From assembly GCA_948815685.1 (NCBI GenBank), contig CAQJOC010000014.1, positions 1,093-17,657 on the forward strand: 16,565 nt of DNA, read 5' to 3'. Below the pieces are notes generated by a model, which did not search any database, was not told where the DNA came from, and saw nothing but the letters and a program-made list of their open reading frames with translations. This stretch comes from an uncultured Eubacteriales bacterium (GTDB taxonomy: Bacteria > Bacillota > Clostridia > Oscillospirales > Acutalibacteraceae). The position numbers and the translations under genes are program-made. Shown here in pieces: positions 1-7,576 of the stretch. Every line of letters begins with the position of its first letter. The first letter of the stretch is position 1.

Positions 1-888
1 AGACGCCTCTAAAAGCTCCTCAAAGCTCTCATTGTTTTCACCATCTTTTACCATAGCACCCTTTACCTCCTCTATAATTTTTTCCGGTGTCGACGCCCCG
101 GCAGTTATCCCCACACATTCACAGTCTTTAAGGTTTTTACAATCAAAATCCTTAATAGACTCAATCAAAACTGTTGGACAGTTTTTTTGGCAAATATTGT
201 ATAATTTATTGGTATTTGAACTGTTTTTATCTCCAATAACAAACATACAATTAGATTTTTTAGACAGTTTTTCAGCTTCTTTTTGCCTTAATTGTGTAGT
301 ATTACATATTGTATCATAAATAATGGGTTTTGTAAATAAATTTTTGGTTAAATTTACACATTTTGCCCATTCTTTTATATCAAAAGTCGTTTGTGCGACA
401 ATTATAGTCCTATCAAACCTAGAAATTATGTGACTTTTGTACATTTTTTTTAGTTCGTCTGAATTTTTAAAAACTACACTTTTTCCTCGGCAATATCCTA
501 ATATTGCCTCAACTTCAGGATGATTTTTATCCCCTGCTATTAAAACAATTTTATCTGAATTTGATTCATTTTTAACTATTTTATGTATCTTTTTCACAAA
601 CGGGCACGTGCCATCAACATATTCAATGCCATTTTCTTTTAAATAATTTATTATTTTTTCAGAAACTCCATGTGACCTTATTACAAGAATGTATCCTTTG
701 GGAATATTCCTTACATCTTCAACAACAATAACACCTAACTCTTTAAATTTGTTTACTACCTGCATATTATGTATAAGAGGACCCAGAGTACATACTTTCA
801 TACCCTGGGCAAGTAAGTTTTCTACGATATTTACGGCTCGTTTTACTCCAAAACAAAAGCCTGCTGTTTTTGCCAATAAAATTTTCAT
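1..888 (-). CDS. ispH: 4-hydroxy-3-methylbut-2-enyl diphosphate reductase (IspH), 3' end cut by the window; probably fused to ribosomal protein S1
   Basis: Last enzyme of the MEP isoprenoid pathway, a cytosolic iron-sulfur protein that makes IPP and DMAPP from HMBPP. I translated the minus strand from the ATG at 888 (GAGGA seven bases upstream); the frame is open to base 1 (296 codons). The three cluster cysteines are in place: C12 (in GFCFGVKRA), C95 (DGTCPFV) and C195 (DTICNTT). So are the substrate histidine and glutamate of NHPEVE (H123, E125) and the C-terminal TAGASTP motif (residues 262-268). Stand-alone IspH ends soon after this motif, but here the frame continues into an acidic stretch ending SFEELLEAS, which resembles the start of the S1 part of clostridial IspH-S1 fusions. 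The fusion is an inference because S1 itself lies off the left edge. It follows plsC by 35 bases, probably in one operon with cmk and plsC. Confidence 0.93.
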   Translation of the reverse strand, partial: MKILLAKTAGFCFGVKRAVNIVENLLAQGMKVCTLGPLIHNMQVVNKFKELGVIVVEDVRNIPKGYILVIRSHGVSEKIINYLKENGIEYVDGTCPFVKKIHKIVKNESNSDKIVLIAGDKNHPEVEAILGYCRGKSVVFKNSDELKKMYKSHIISRFDRTIIVAQTTFDIKEWAKCVNLTKNLFTKPIIYDTICNTTQLRQKEAEKLSKKSNCMFVIGDKNSSNTNKLYNICQKNCPTVLIESIKDFDCKNLKDCECVGITAGASTPEKIIEEVKGAMVKDGENNESFEELLEAS

Positions 889-923
889 TTCTGATTCCTC
901 GGTTAATATTTAGTATATTTATT

Positions 924-1535
924 CTATCTCATCTCTTTAATTTTATCCATTATATCATTACTGACTCTGCGTAACGAACCTATATTAATATCGACCATCC
1001 CCGGCATATCCTCTATATTCATAGGTTTTCCATATGATATAATCGTCTTTTTGAAAAGCTTTATTTTATTATTTTTCCCACCACCTGTTATGCATACCGG
1101 AATAACCGGTGATTTGACTTTACACGCAAGAAAGGCCGTCCCTGAATGCGGACGTAAAAATTCCCCTGTTTTTGACCTTGTTCCCTCTATAAAAATCCCT
1201 AATGTTTCTCCGTTTTTCAATATTTTTTCTGCGTCAGACATAGCCTTTCTGTCTCCCTTTCCTCTTTCTATGGAAAATGCACCAAGCTTTTTAAGTACAT
1301 ACCCTAAAATAAAATTTTTAAACAGTTCAGACTTTGCCATAAAACATATTTGCTTTTTATTTGATACTACCAAAAACACCGAGTCTAAATTAGACAAATG
1401 GTTTGAACACAATATGTATGCTCCATTACAATTTTCTAAATTTTTTTTGCCCTTTACTGTGTAGGGAAAAAATATTTTCATTAAAGGTATCAATATAATT
1501 CTAATAACGGTATATAAATTTTTACTTTTTTCCAT
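924..1535 (-). CDS. plsC: 1-acyl-sn-glycerol-3-phosphate acyltransferase (PlsC family)
   Basis: Transfers an acyl chain to lysophosphatidic acid to give phosphatidic acid, the second acylation of phospholipid synthesis, at the inner face of the membrane. The 203-residue protein has the family's HX4D catalytic motif (NHLSNLD, H46 and D51), block 2 (FSIERGKGDR, 88-97), the EGTRS substrate motif (117-121) and the PVIPV block (143-147). A hydrophobic stretch at about 10-25 could be the membrane contact. The ATG at 1535 overlaps the end of cmk by 14 bases and has AGGAAG seven bases upstream, inside cmk, so translation is probably coupled. The cmk - plsC - ispH/rpsA order is common in Clostridia, which supports a housekeeping role. 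Acyl-donor preference cannot be read from the sequence. Confidence 0.93.
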   Translation of the reverse strand: MEKSKNLYTVIRIILIPLMKIFFPYTVKGKKNLENCNGAYILCSNHLSNLDSVFLVVSNKKQICFMAKSELFKNFILGYVLKKLGAFSIERGKGDRKAMSDAEKILKNGETLGIFIEGTRSKTGEFLRPHSGTAFLACKVKSPVIPVCITGGGKNNKIKLFKKTIISYGKPMNIEDMPGMVDINIGSLRRVSNDIMDKIKEMR

Positions 1536-2196
1536 CTATTCGCTTCCTGACTATTTTAATTAATTTATTAATGGTGCGATTTAAAGTAAGCATAGTTGTA
1601 TTAACAATAATTGCATCTTTAGCAGGAACAAGTGGTGAAATTTCCCTTTCGGTATCATTTTTATCCCGCTCTTTTACTTGCTTCAAAACGTCTATATATC
1701 GGATACCAATATCTTTTTGCCTAAGCTGCCTGAATCTTCTCCATGCTCTAACTCTTACATCTGCCGTAAGAAATATTTTAACATTTGCATATGGTAAAAC
1801 AACTGTTCCTATGTCTCTCCCGTCCATGATAACATTACTTTTGGTTGCCATTTCTCTTTGTGCATTAAGCAAATATTCCCTTGCCTCCGGTATTGCGGAA
1901 ATTCGTGAGGCGGCCATTGAAATTTGATTGCTTCTTATACTATCGGTTATATCTTCTCCACATAAAATCATACGCTGTTCATTGCCAACGAACTTAAATG
2001 TTATATCGGCTTTATTCAAATTATTTACTAATAAATGTACATTTGTATAATCTATTTTATTATTAACGAAATAATACCCCAATGCTCTATATAAAGCTCC
2101 CGTGTCAAAATAAATAAAGCCTAATTCTTTAGACAATATTTTAGCCACGGTGCTTTTCCCTGCCCCTGCCGGACCATCTATCGCAATCGATATCAC
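1522..2196 (-). CDS. cmk: (d)CMP kinase
   Basis: Phosphorylates CMP and dCMP with ATP in the cytosol, feeding CTP and dCTP pools. The 224-residue length is normal for the family. Visible motifs are the P-loop GPAGAGKST (8-16), DTGALYRA (31-38), the NMP-binding DGRDIGTVV (125-133) and the arginine-rich lid ending RDKNDTERE (177-185). The start is GTG at 2196, chosen because the protein begins at the family's usual place directly before the P-loop and because TTGGAGC lies about eight bases upstream. It is the first gene of the cmk-plsC-ispH group. The 505-base gap before it suggests its own promoter, though I could not identify a convincing one. Confidence 0.95.
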   Translation of the reverse strand: MISIAIDGPAGAGKSTVAKILSKELGFIYFDTGALYRALGYYFVNNKIDYTNVHLLVNNLNKADITFKFVGNEQRMILCGEDITDSIRSNQISMAASRISAIPEAREYLLNAQREMATKSNVIMDGRDIGTVVLPYANVKIFLTADVRVRAWRRFRQLRQKDIGIRYIDVLKQVKERDKNDTEREISPLVPAKDAIIVNTTMLTLNRTINKLIKIVRKRIDGKK

Positions 2197-2701
2197 TTTA
2201 TCAGCTCCAATTTAATTTTTACCTTGATTTTTACTCTAATTCTCATCTCTGTCTCTATTTTTAATTTCTTTTTTCTTTATTTTATCACTTTATCTTTCTA
2301 TTTTTTTACTTGGGGCAGTACAATGGCCAGATAGGGAAAAATTTTGTAGACAATAAATTAAAAAATATACTACTCATTACTCAAAATAAATGCTTCAAAG
2401 TCGAGCACAAACAGCATTTTAGTCCCTAGGCAGAAGTACGAAAGGAAAAAGTCTGAATTTCTCCATACAAAAATTTTTTTGTTTTAATTTTTAGCCAATA
2501 ACTTAAAAATAAGATACATATTTTCCAAAATAAAGAGTTTTAAACATATATTCCGGTAGTAAACAAGTGGCCGCATAACAAAAAATTGGAACTCTCCCTT
2601 TTTCCTTTTTAACTTCCCTTTTTAATTTTTCTCTTTAATTTACCTCTTTAATTTTCCTTTTAAATCTTCTCTTTTTATTTTTCTATTTTTATTTCTATTT
2701 T
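2197..2701. other. 505-base gene-free region between thrS and cmk
   Basis: No convincing gene is seen on either strand. The region has three parts. Bases 2590-2706 have no G at all on the plus strand (C-free in the minus-strand transcript) and are built of runs such as CTCTTTAATTTT. Bases 2252-2311 are a second G-free tract. Between them (about 2312-2589) lies more mixed sequence, richer in G and C than its flanks, with an inverted repeat AAATGCT (2388-2394) / AGCATTT (2413-2419) around an 18-base loop. I see no T-box, rRNA, tRNA or clear rho-independent terminator. It could be a degraded gene, a dispersed intergenic repeat or an unrecognised RNA. Confidence 0.6.
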
Positions 2702-4618
2702 TTATATGGACTTATTTTTTATTTCTTGATTTATTTTTTCAATAAATTCACTTAAAGGAATAGCTCCGATTTCTCCATTTTTATGTGACCTGACAGATAC
2801 CGTTTTATCATTTACTTCTTTTTCCCCTACTATCAGCATATATGGTATCTTTTGCATTTGAACTTCCCGAATTTTATAACCGATTTTTTCATTTCTGCTG
2901 TCTAATTCAACATTTATCTTTGCCTCTTCAAGAATTTTAACAATTTTTTCCGCATAAGGCAAATGTGCATCGGTTATCGGAAGAACCTTAACTTGAATCG
3001 GAGAAAGCCATGTCGGAAACGCTCCCGCAAAATGTTCCGTGATTATACCTATAAATCTTTCAAATGAACCGAAAAGTGCCCTGTGAATTAAGATAGGAGT
3101 TTTCTTTTCTCCATTTTTGTCAATATATGATAAATTAAATCTAAGCGGAAGCTGAAAATCCACTTGAACTGTTCCCATTTGCCATTTTCTGCCTAAACAA
3201 TCTTTCATTTTTATATCTATCTTAGGTCCGTAAAAAGCTCCGTCTCCTTCATTGATTTTATATTTTCCTTTTCCACAAAGTTCATCTAGAACCTGCTTCA
3301 AATTGTCTTCCGCTTTATCCCAAAGCTGCCTATCTCCCATGTAATCGTCCGGCCGTGTGGATAAAGATAATTCAAAATCAAGTTTAAATAAATCATATAA
3401 GTACTTAACTATTTCGATTATATCTTTAATTTCCGTTGAAATTTGTTCTTCTGTTACGAAATTATGCGAATCATCCTGTCTAAACATTCTTACTCTGAAC
3501 AAACCATTTAACTGACCCGACTTTTCGTTCCTATGTATTACATCTATATCATTAAGCCTTATAGGCAAGTCTTTATAGCTTCTCAATTTAGACGCATATA
3601 TTTTTATCGCATTTGGACAATTCATAGGCTTCAATGCTTGTTCTTTGCCATCTGAATCTGTTAAAACAAACATATCCTCTTTATAATGGTCCCAATGTCC
3701 TGAAGTTTTCCAAAGTTCACTGCTGTTTAGCTGAGGACCGGAAAATTCTTGATATCCTCTTTTTTCATGCTCTTTTCTCCATAAGGAAATTAACTTGTTC
3801 ATTAACCTAAATCCTTTTGGTAACCAATATGCCATTCCCGGAGCGGTTTCATCAAAGAAAAACAAGTCTAATTCTTTTCCAAGTTTTCTATGGTCCCTTT
3901 TTTTGGCTTCTTCCAGCATTTTTACATATTCATCAATCTGACTTGACTGTGGAAAAGAAATACCATAAATCCTCTGAAGCATCTTGTTATGTTCGTCGCC
4001 TCTCCAATATGCTCCCGATGAAGATAATAATTTGACAGCTTTCACTTGTCCGGTACTCATAAGATGAGGTCCCGCACATAAGTCTGTAAATTCCCCCTGC
4101 TTATAAAATGAAATTTCTTCACCTTCAGGTAAATTTTTAATCAGCTCCAGCTTATATGTCTCTTTTTTTTCTTCCATAAGCTTTATTGCTTCACTTTTTG
4201 ATAAAACAAATTTTTCAATAGGCAAATTTGCTTTTATAATATTTTTCATTTCTTTTTCAATTTTAGCCTTGTCATCTTCCGTAAAAGGATTTTCACAGTC
4301 AAAATCATAATAAAATCCATCATCAATAGCAGGACCAATTGCCAATTTAACATCAGGATACAGTCTTTTCACCGCTTGTGCCATTATATGTGACGTTGTA
4401 TGCCAATACGCTTTCTTTCCATCTTGATCATCAAAAGTCAATATTTCAACACTGCAGTCTTTATTTAAACTTTTTCTTAAGTCAAAAACTTTACCGTCAA
4501 TTTTAACCGATACAGCTCTCTTTGCTAAATTATCGCTTATTTTCTTAGCTATATCCAAACCCACTACGCCTTCCGAGCATTCAATTATACTTCCATCTTT
4601 TAATTTAATATTAATCAT
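2702..4618 (-). CDS. thrS: Threonyl-tRNA synthetase
   Basis: Class II synthetase that charges tRNA-Thr in the cytosol. The 638 residues hold the full set of domains: TGS (about 1-62, starting MINIKLKDGS), the editing domain with HTTSH (73-77) and CAGPH (C181, H185), the catalytic core from about 250, and the anticodon-binding domain from about 542. The three zinc ligands of the active site are visible: C334 (PMNCPN), H385 (DDSHNF) and H512 (LIHRALFGS). Motif 2 is FRVRMFRQDD (374-383). The ATG at 4618 is preceded by GAGAGG. Only 57 bases separate it from the end of the potD frame, and there is no room for a T-box leader; it may be co-transcribed with the polyamine importer. The potD frame just upstream ends in a peptide resembling this protein's first 24 residues. 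Confidence 0.97.
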   Translation of the reverse strand: MINIKLKDGSIIECSEGVVGLDIAKKISDNLAKRAVSVKIDGKVFDLRKSLNKDCSVEILTFDDQDGKKAYWHTTSHIMAQAVKRLYPDVKLAIGPAIDDGFYYDFDCENPFTEDDKAKIEKEMKNIIKANLPIEKFVLSKSEAIKLMEEKKETYKLELIKNLPEGEEISFYKQGEFTDLCAGPHLMSTGQVKAVKLLSSSGAYWRGDEHNKMLQRIYGISFPQSSQIDEYVKMLEEAKKRDHRKLGKELDLFFFDETAPGMAYWLPKGFRLMNKLISLWRKEHEKRGYQEFSGPQLNSSELWKTSGHWDHYKEDMFVLTDSDGKEQALKPMNCPNAIKIYASKLRSYKDLPIRLNDIDVIHRNEKSGQLNGLFRVRMFRQDDSHNFVTEEQISTEIKDIIEIVKYLYDLFKLDFELSLSTRPDDYMGDRQLWDKAEDNLKQVLDELCGKGKYKINEGDGAFYGPKIDIKMKDCLGRKWQMGTVQVDFQLPLRFNLSYIDKNGEKKTPILIHRALFGSFERFIGIITEHFAGAFPTWLSPIQVKVLPITDAHLPYAEKIVKILEEAKINVELDSRNEKIGYKIREVQMQKIPYMLIVGEKEVNDKTVSVRSHKNGEIGAIPLSEFIEKINQEIKNKSI

Positions 4619-4675
4619 AAAAATCCCTCTCTATTAATATTTTAATTTTATTTGAATTTATCAATTTATTGTCAT

Positions 4676-4750
4676 TTAGATTGTCGTCAAAATGGTAGTT
4701 CCGACAGTAAACTCCATCACATTTCCATCTTTAAATTTTATACTAGCCAT
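4676..4750 (-). pseudogene. ThrS TGS-like 24-codon fragment with its own ribosome-binding site (in frame with the potD tail)
   Basis: The last 24 codons of the potD frame read from an ATG at 4750 that has a near-ideal GGGAGG (4764-4759) eight bases upstream. The peptide MASIKFKDGNVMEFTVG... lines up without gaps with the start of ThrS (MINIKLKDGSIIECSEG...): the I, K, K, D, G, E and G positions are shared, and the pattern is that of a TGS domain. It stops at TAA 57 bases before the real thrS. Seen directly: SD, start, stop and similarity. Inferred: a duplicated and truncated thrS 5' end, or a relic of an older thrS start. It could instead be a translated leader peptide that couples potD to thrS translation. 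Chance resemblance is possible over so short a stretch. Confidence 0.5.
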
Positions 4751-5938
4751 TTTAACAACCTCCCAAAACATATTTTTTTTATAGAGAGTTACCAATATAT
4801 ATAATACCATACCTGACACTATAATCGCAATAAGAATCCAAGGATTATTTTCTCCTCCTGTTTTTATCTGAATCCATAAAGCATTTATCTCTTGATTAAT
4901 TTCGCTGGGTAAATTTACAAAAACTTCCGAATTTTTAATAATGTCATCTCCGGGATAAAAAACATCATTTGACCGTATATCCTCCGGTAAGTTTTCATAT
5001 GCACCTTTATGCGGCGTGGAATAATTGGTATAGAGAGAGTTTGCTAACGCTATATCTGTACGACACATAAAATTTATATATTCTTCTGCCTCCTTTTTAT
5101 GGTCCGAACCTTTTGGTATGCACATAGCATCTATAAACATATTTGTCCCGCTTTTAGGTACAACGAATTTTATATTGGGATTGCTCTTTACCATTATCCC
5201 GGCGTCCCCTGAATAATAGGGTGCCAATGCTGCCTCGCCATTTCCCATTTTATCGTATATTTGGTCCATAACATATGTCTGAATTAAAGGTCTTTGCTTT
5301 TTAAGTTCTTCTGCTGCTTTTCTCCATTCACTCAAATTTACCGTATTTATCGAATAACCTAAACGCATAAGAGAAATTCCAAAGGCATCTCTGGAGTTGT
5401 CGAACATAAGAATTTTATTTGAATATTTTTCGTTCCATAAGATATTCCAGTCTATTTCATCAACAGGTTCGTCCACCATGTTTTTATTAACAAAAATTCC
5501 CATGAGTCCCCATGTATACGGTACCGAAAATTCGTTGTTTTCATCATAAGAGCGATTTTTAAAGTTATCATCTATAAGATGATAATTCGGTATATTTTTA
5601 AATTCCAGTTTTTCCAGCATATTATTTTCTATAAATCTTGCAATCATATAATCAGACGGAATTATTACATCGTAAGCGGCACCATTACCTGACATTTTGG
5701 CAAAAAGTTCTTCATTGCTTTGAAATGTTGTATAATTTACTTTTATTCCCGTCTCTTTTGTAAATAATGAGTTTACATTGACTCCGCCATACGTCCCATT
5801 GGATATGTATTCTCCCCAATTACATACATTAATGGTCACGTTATCGTTATCTCTGTTTATATCGCATCCATATGCTAAAAGGCACATAAATAAAATCGAT
5901 ATAAATAAAAAGTTACATCTTTTTATTTTCACTCTCAC
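4676..5938 (-). CDS. potD: Spermidine/putrescine ABC transporter substrate-binding lipoprotein, with unusual C-terminal extension
   Basis: Extracytoplasmic polyamine receptor of the PotABCD importer. The start is GTG at 5938, one base after the potC stop, with AAGGAG seven bases upstream. Residues 1-24 form a lipoprotein signal (basic start, hydrophobic core, LLAYGC with C25 as the lipidated cysteine; Y at -2 is atypical). Typical PotD features follow: NWGEYI (40-45), YDVIIPSDYM (89-98), VPYTWG (139-144) and WRKAAEEL (205-212). The normal fold ends near 360 (INALWIQIK). The frame then adds a transmembrane helix (about 366-386, NPWILIAIIVSG...), KK, and a 24-residue tail that resembles ThrS. 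An A8 run (minus strand, 4780-4773) precedes the tail; one more A would stop the frame 12 codons later, at a TAA just before the internal ATG. The real C-terminus is therefore uncertain. Confidence 0.9.
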   Translation of the reverse strand: MRVKIKRCNFLFISILFMCLLAYGCDINRDNDNVTINVCNWGEYISNGTYGGVNVNSLFTKETGIKVNYTTFQSNEELFAKMSGNGAAYDVIIPSDYMIARFIENNMLEKLEFKNIPNYHLIDDNFKNRSYDENNEFSVPYTWGLMGIFVNKNMVDEPVDEIDWNILWNEKYSNKILMFDNSRDAFGISLMRLGYSINTVNLSEWRKAAEELKKQRPLIQTYVMDQIYDKMGNGEAALAPYYSGDAGIMVKSNPNIKFVVPKSGTNMFIDAMCIPKGSDHKKEAEEYINFMCRTDIALANSLYTNYSTPHKGAYENLPEDIRSNDVFYPGDDIIKNSEVFVNLPSEINQEINALWIQIKTGGENNPWILIAIIVSGMVLYILVTLYKKNMFWEVVKMASIKFKDGNVMEFTVGTTILTTI

Positions 5939-5939
5939 T

Positions 5940-6731
5940 TCAGTTCTCCTTCAAATTGTCTGATTTAATTTGTCTAATATTTATTACAGCTAACAAAATG
6001 AATATAATACCAAATAAAATTGTCGACAATGCATTAATTTCCGGACTTATTCTCTTTCTTGTCATAGAATATATGGTAAGAGGTAAAGTTTTAGTCGTTC
6101 CGCTTGTAAAATAGCTTATCACAAAATCATCAATCGACATTGTAAAAGCAATCATTCCACCCGTTACTATTGCCGGAATGAGTTCGGGCAAAACTGCTTT
6201 AAAAAATGCTTTTACAGGGCCACATCCCAAATCTTGTGCCGCTTCGTAAAGATTTGGGTCAAGCTGTCTGAACTTTGGCATAACTGATAGTATGACATAA
6301 GGTAGGCAAAATGTTGTATGAGCGATAAACAATGTGGTCAAGCCCGGCTCTAAAATACCTGTAACGTTGTAAATCATAACAAATAAAATCATTAGAGAAA
6401 CACCCGTAACAATTTCCGGATTTATCATCGGAATATTCGTTACACTCATTATAATTTTTTTCACAATCCCATTGGTTTTCGAAATTCCTATAACTGAAAT
6501 CGTTCCGAGTATAGTTGCAAAAATTGAGGCCGCAATCGCCAATATAAGAGTATTCGAAAAAGAAGTAAGTATTTCTTTGTTTTCAAATAATCTAAGGTAC
6601 CACTTAAATGTCGCTCCACCCCAAACTGCTCTGCTTCTTGATTCATTAAACGAAAAAGCTATAAGAACAAATATTGGAGCATATAAAAATATAAAAACCA
6701 ATGTCATATAAATCCGGCTTATTATCTTCAA
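5940..6731 (-). CDS. potC: Spermidine/putrescine ABC transporter permease PotC
   Basis: Second membrane subunit of the polyamine importer. I choose a TTG start at 6731, giving 263 residues, because GGAGG (6744-6740) sits eight bases upstream and the protein then begins KIISRIYMTLVFIFLYAP, as PotC proteins usually do. The frame is open further up to a GTG at 6761, but that start would lie within the potB stop and lacks a good Shine-Dalgarno. About six hydrophobic helices are visible. The cytoplasmic coupling motif EAAQDLG (163-169), followed by AVLPELIP, contacts the ATPase, and DDFVISYF (201-208) is typical of the family. It lies 26 bases after potB and one base before potD. Confidence 0.95.
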   Translation of the reverse strand: MKIISRIYMTLVFIFLYAPIFVLIAFSFNESRSRAVWGGATFKWYLRLFENKEILTSFSNTLILAIAASIFATILGTISVIGISKTNGIVKKIIMSVTNIPMINPEIVTGVSLMILFVMIYNVTGILEPGLTTLFIAHTTFCLPYVILSVMPKFRQLDPNLYEAAQDLGCGPVKAFFKAVLPELIPAIVTGGMIAFTMSIDDFVISYFTSGTTKTLPLTIYSMTRKRISPEINALSTILFGIIFILLAVINIRQIKSDNLKEN

Positions 6732-6757
6732 TATTGTTCCCTCCATTTTATAAAAAT

Positions 6758-7576
6758 TCACATCATAATCGCTTGTCTTTTTTCTTCTTCGCTGTCAAAC
6801 TTATTCATTATCCCCATACATATCATTATAATTACCATTAAAACAAGGGATATCGCTGAACCCAGATTCGGATTATAGGTTGTCCCTAAAAATTGCATTT
6901 CTATCAAATCACCTATTAATAAATTTGAACCTCCTCCTAACATTTTGGATATAATAAACGTGCTTACCGATGGAACAAAAACCATTATTATTCCTGAAAT
7001 TACTCCGGGAATACTCAGAGGAAAAATCACTTTTGAAAAAACTTTTTGTTTATTTGCACCTAAATCCTGTGCAGCTTCTATTATCTTTGTGTCTATCTTT
7101 GCAAGTACCGAATAAATCGGAAATACCATATAAGGAAGAAAATTATAAACCATACCTATAATAACCGCCCACTGAGTATTTATAATTCTTATTTCTCCCA
7201 ATCCAAGACTTCTCAAAAAAGTATTTATCAAACCATTATTTTCCAAAATTGTTATCCATGCATATGTTCTTAATAAAAAACTCATCCACATCGGTATCAT
7301 CATAAATACCAAAACCAACCCCTGATTTTTTACGTGAATTTTAGAAATAAAATATGCAACCGGGTAACCTATAATAAAACAAACTAAAGTAGAAAATCCG
7401 CCTAACCACATTGATCTTACAAAAACAGACGAATATTTACCGACTTGCAAAAAATTATCAATTGTAAGCTTTTCACTCGAGTCTGTAAAAGCAAGTGTAA
7501 ACATTAAAATCAAAGGTAAAACCGTAAATAGCAATGACCAAACAGCATACGGAAAAATAATTCTTTGTGTTTTCAT
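6758..7576 (-). CDS. potB: Spermidine/putrescine ABC transporter permease PotB
   Basis: First membrane subunit of the polyamine importer, 272 residues with about six hydrophobic segments, the first at about 7-31. The EAA coupling loop is EAAQDLGA (167-174), followed by VIFPLSIPGV (183-192), the place where PotA docks. MMIPMWMSFLLRTYAW (92-107) is characteristic of PotB-type permeases. The ATG at 7576 overlaps the potA stop in ATGA and has only GGAAG close before it, so it is probably translated by coupling to potA. Its C-terminus is short and charged. Confidence 0.95.
   Translation of the reverse strand: MKTQRIIFPYAVWSLLFTVLPLILMFTLAFTDSSEKLTIDNFLQVGKYSSVFVRSMWLGGFSTLVCFIIGYPVAYFISKIHVKNQGLVLVFMMIPMWMSFLLRTYAWITILENNGLINTFLRSLGLGEIRIINTQWAVIIGMVYNFLPYMVFPIYSVLAKIDTKIIEAAQDLGANKQKVFSKVIFPLSIPGVISGIIMVFVPSVSTFIISKMLGGGSNLLIGDLIEMQFLGTTYNPNLGSAISLVLMVIIMICMGIMNKFDSEEEKRQAIMM

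Noticed and set aside
1051..1464. 137-codon plus-strand frame
   Set aside because: Entirely antisense to plsC, which has all its catalytic motifs.
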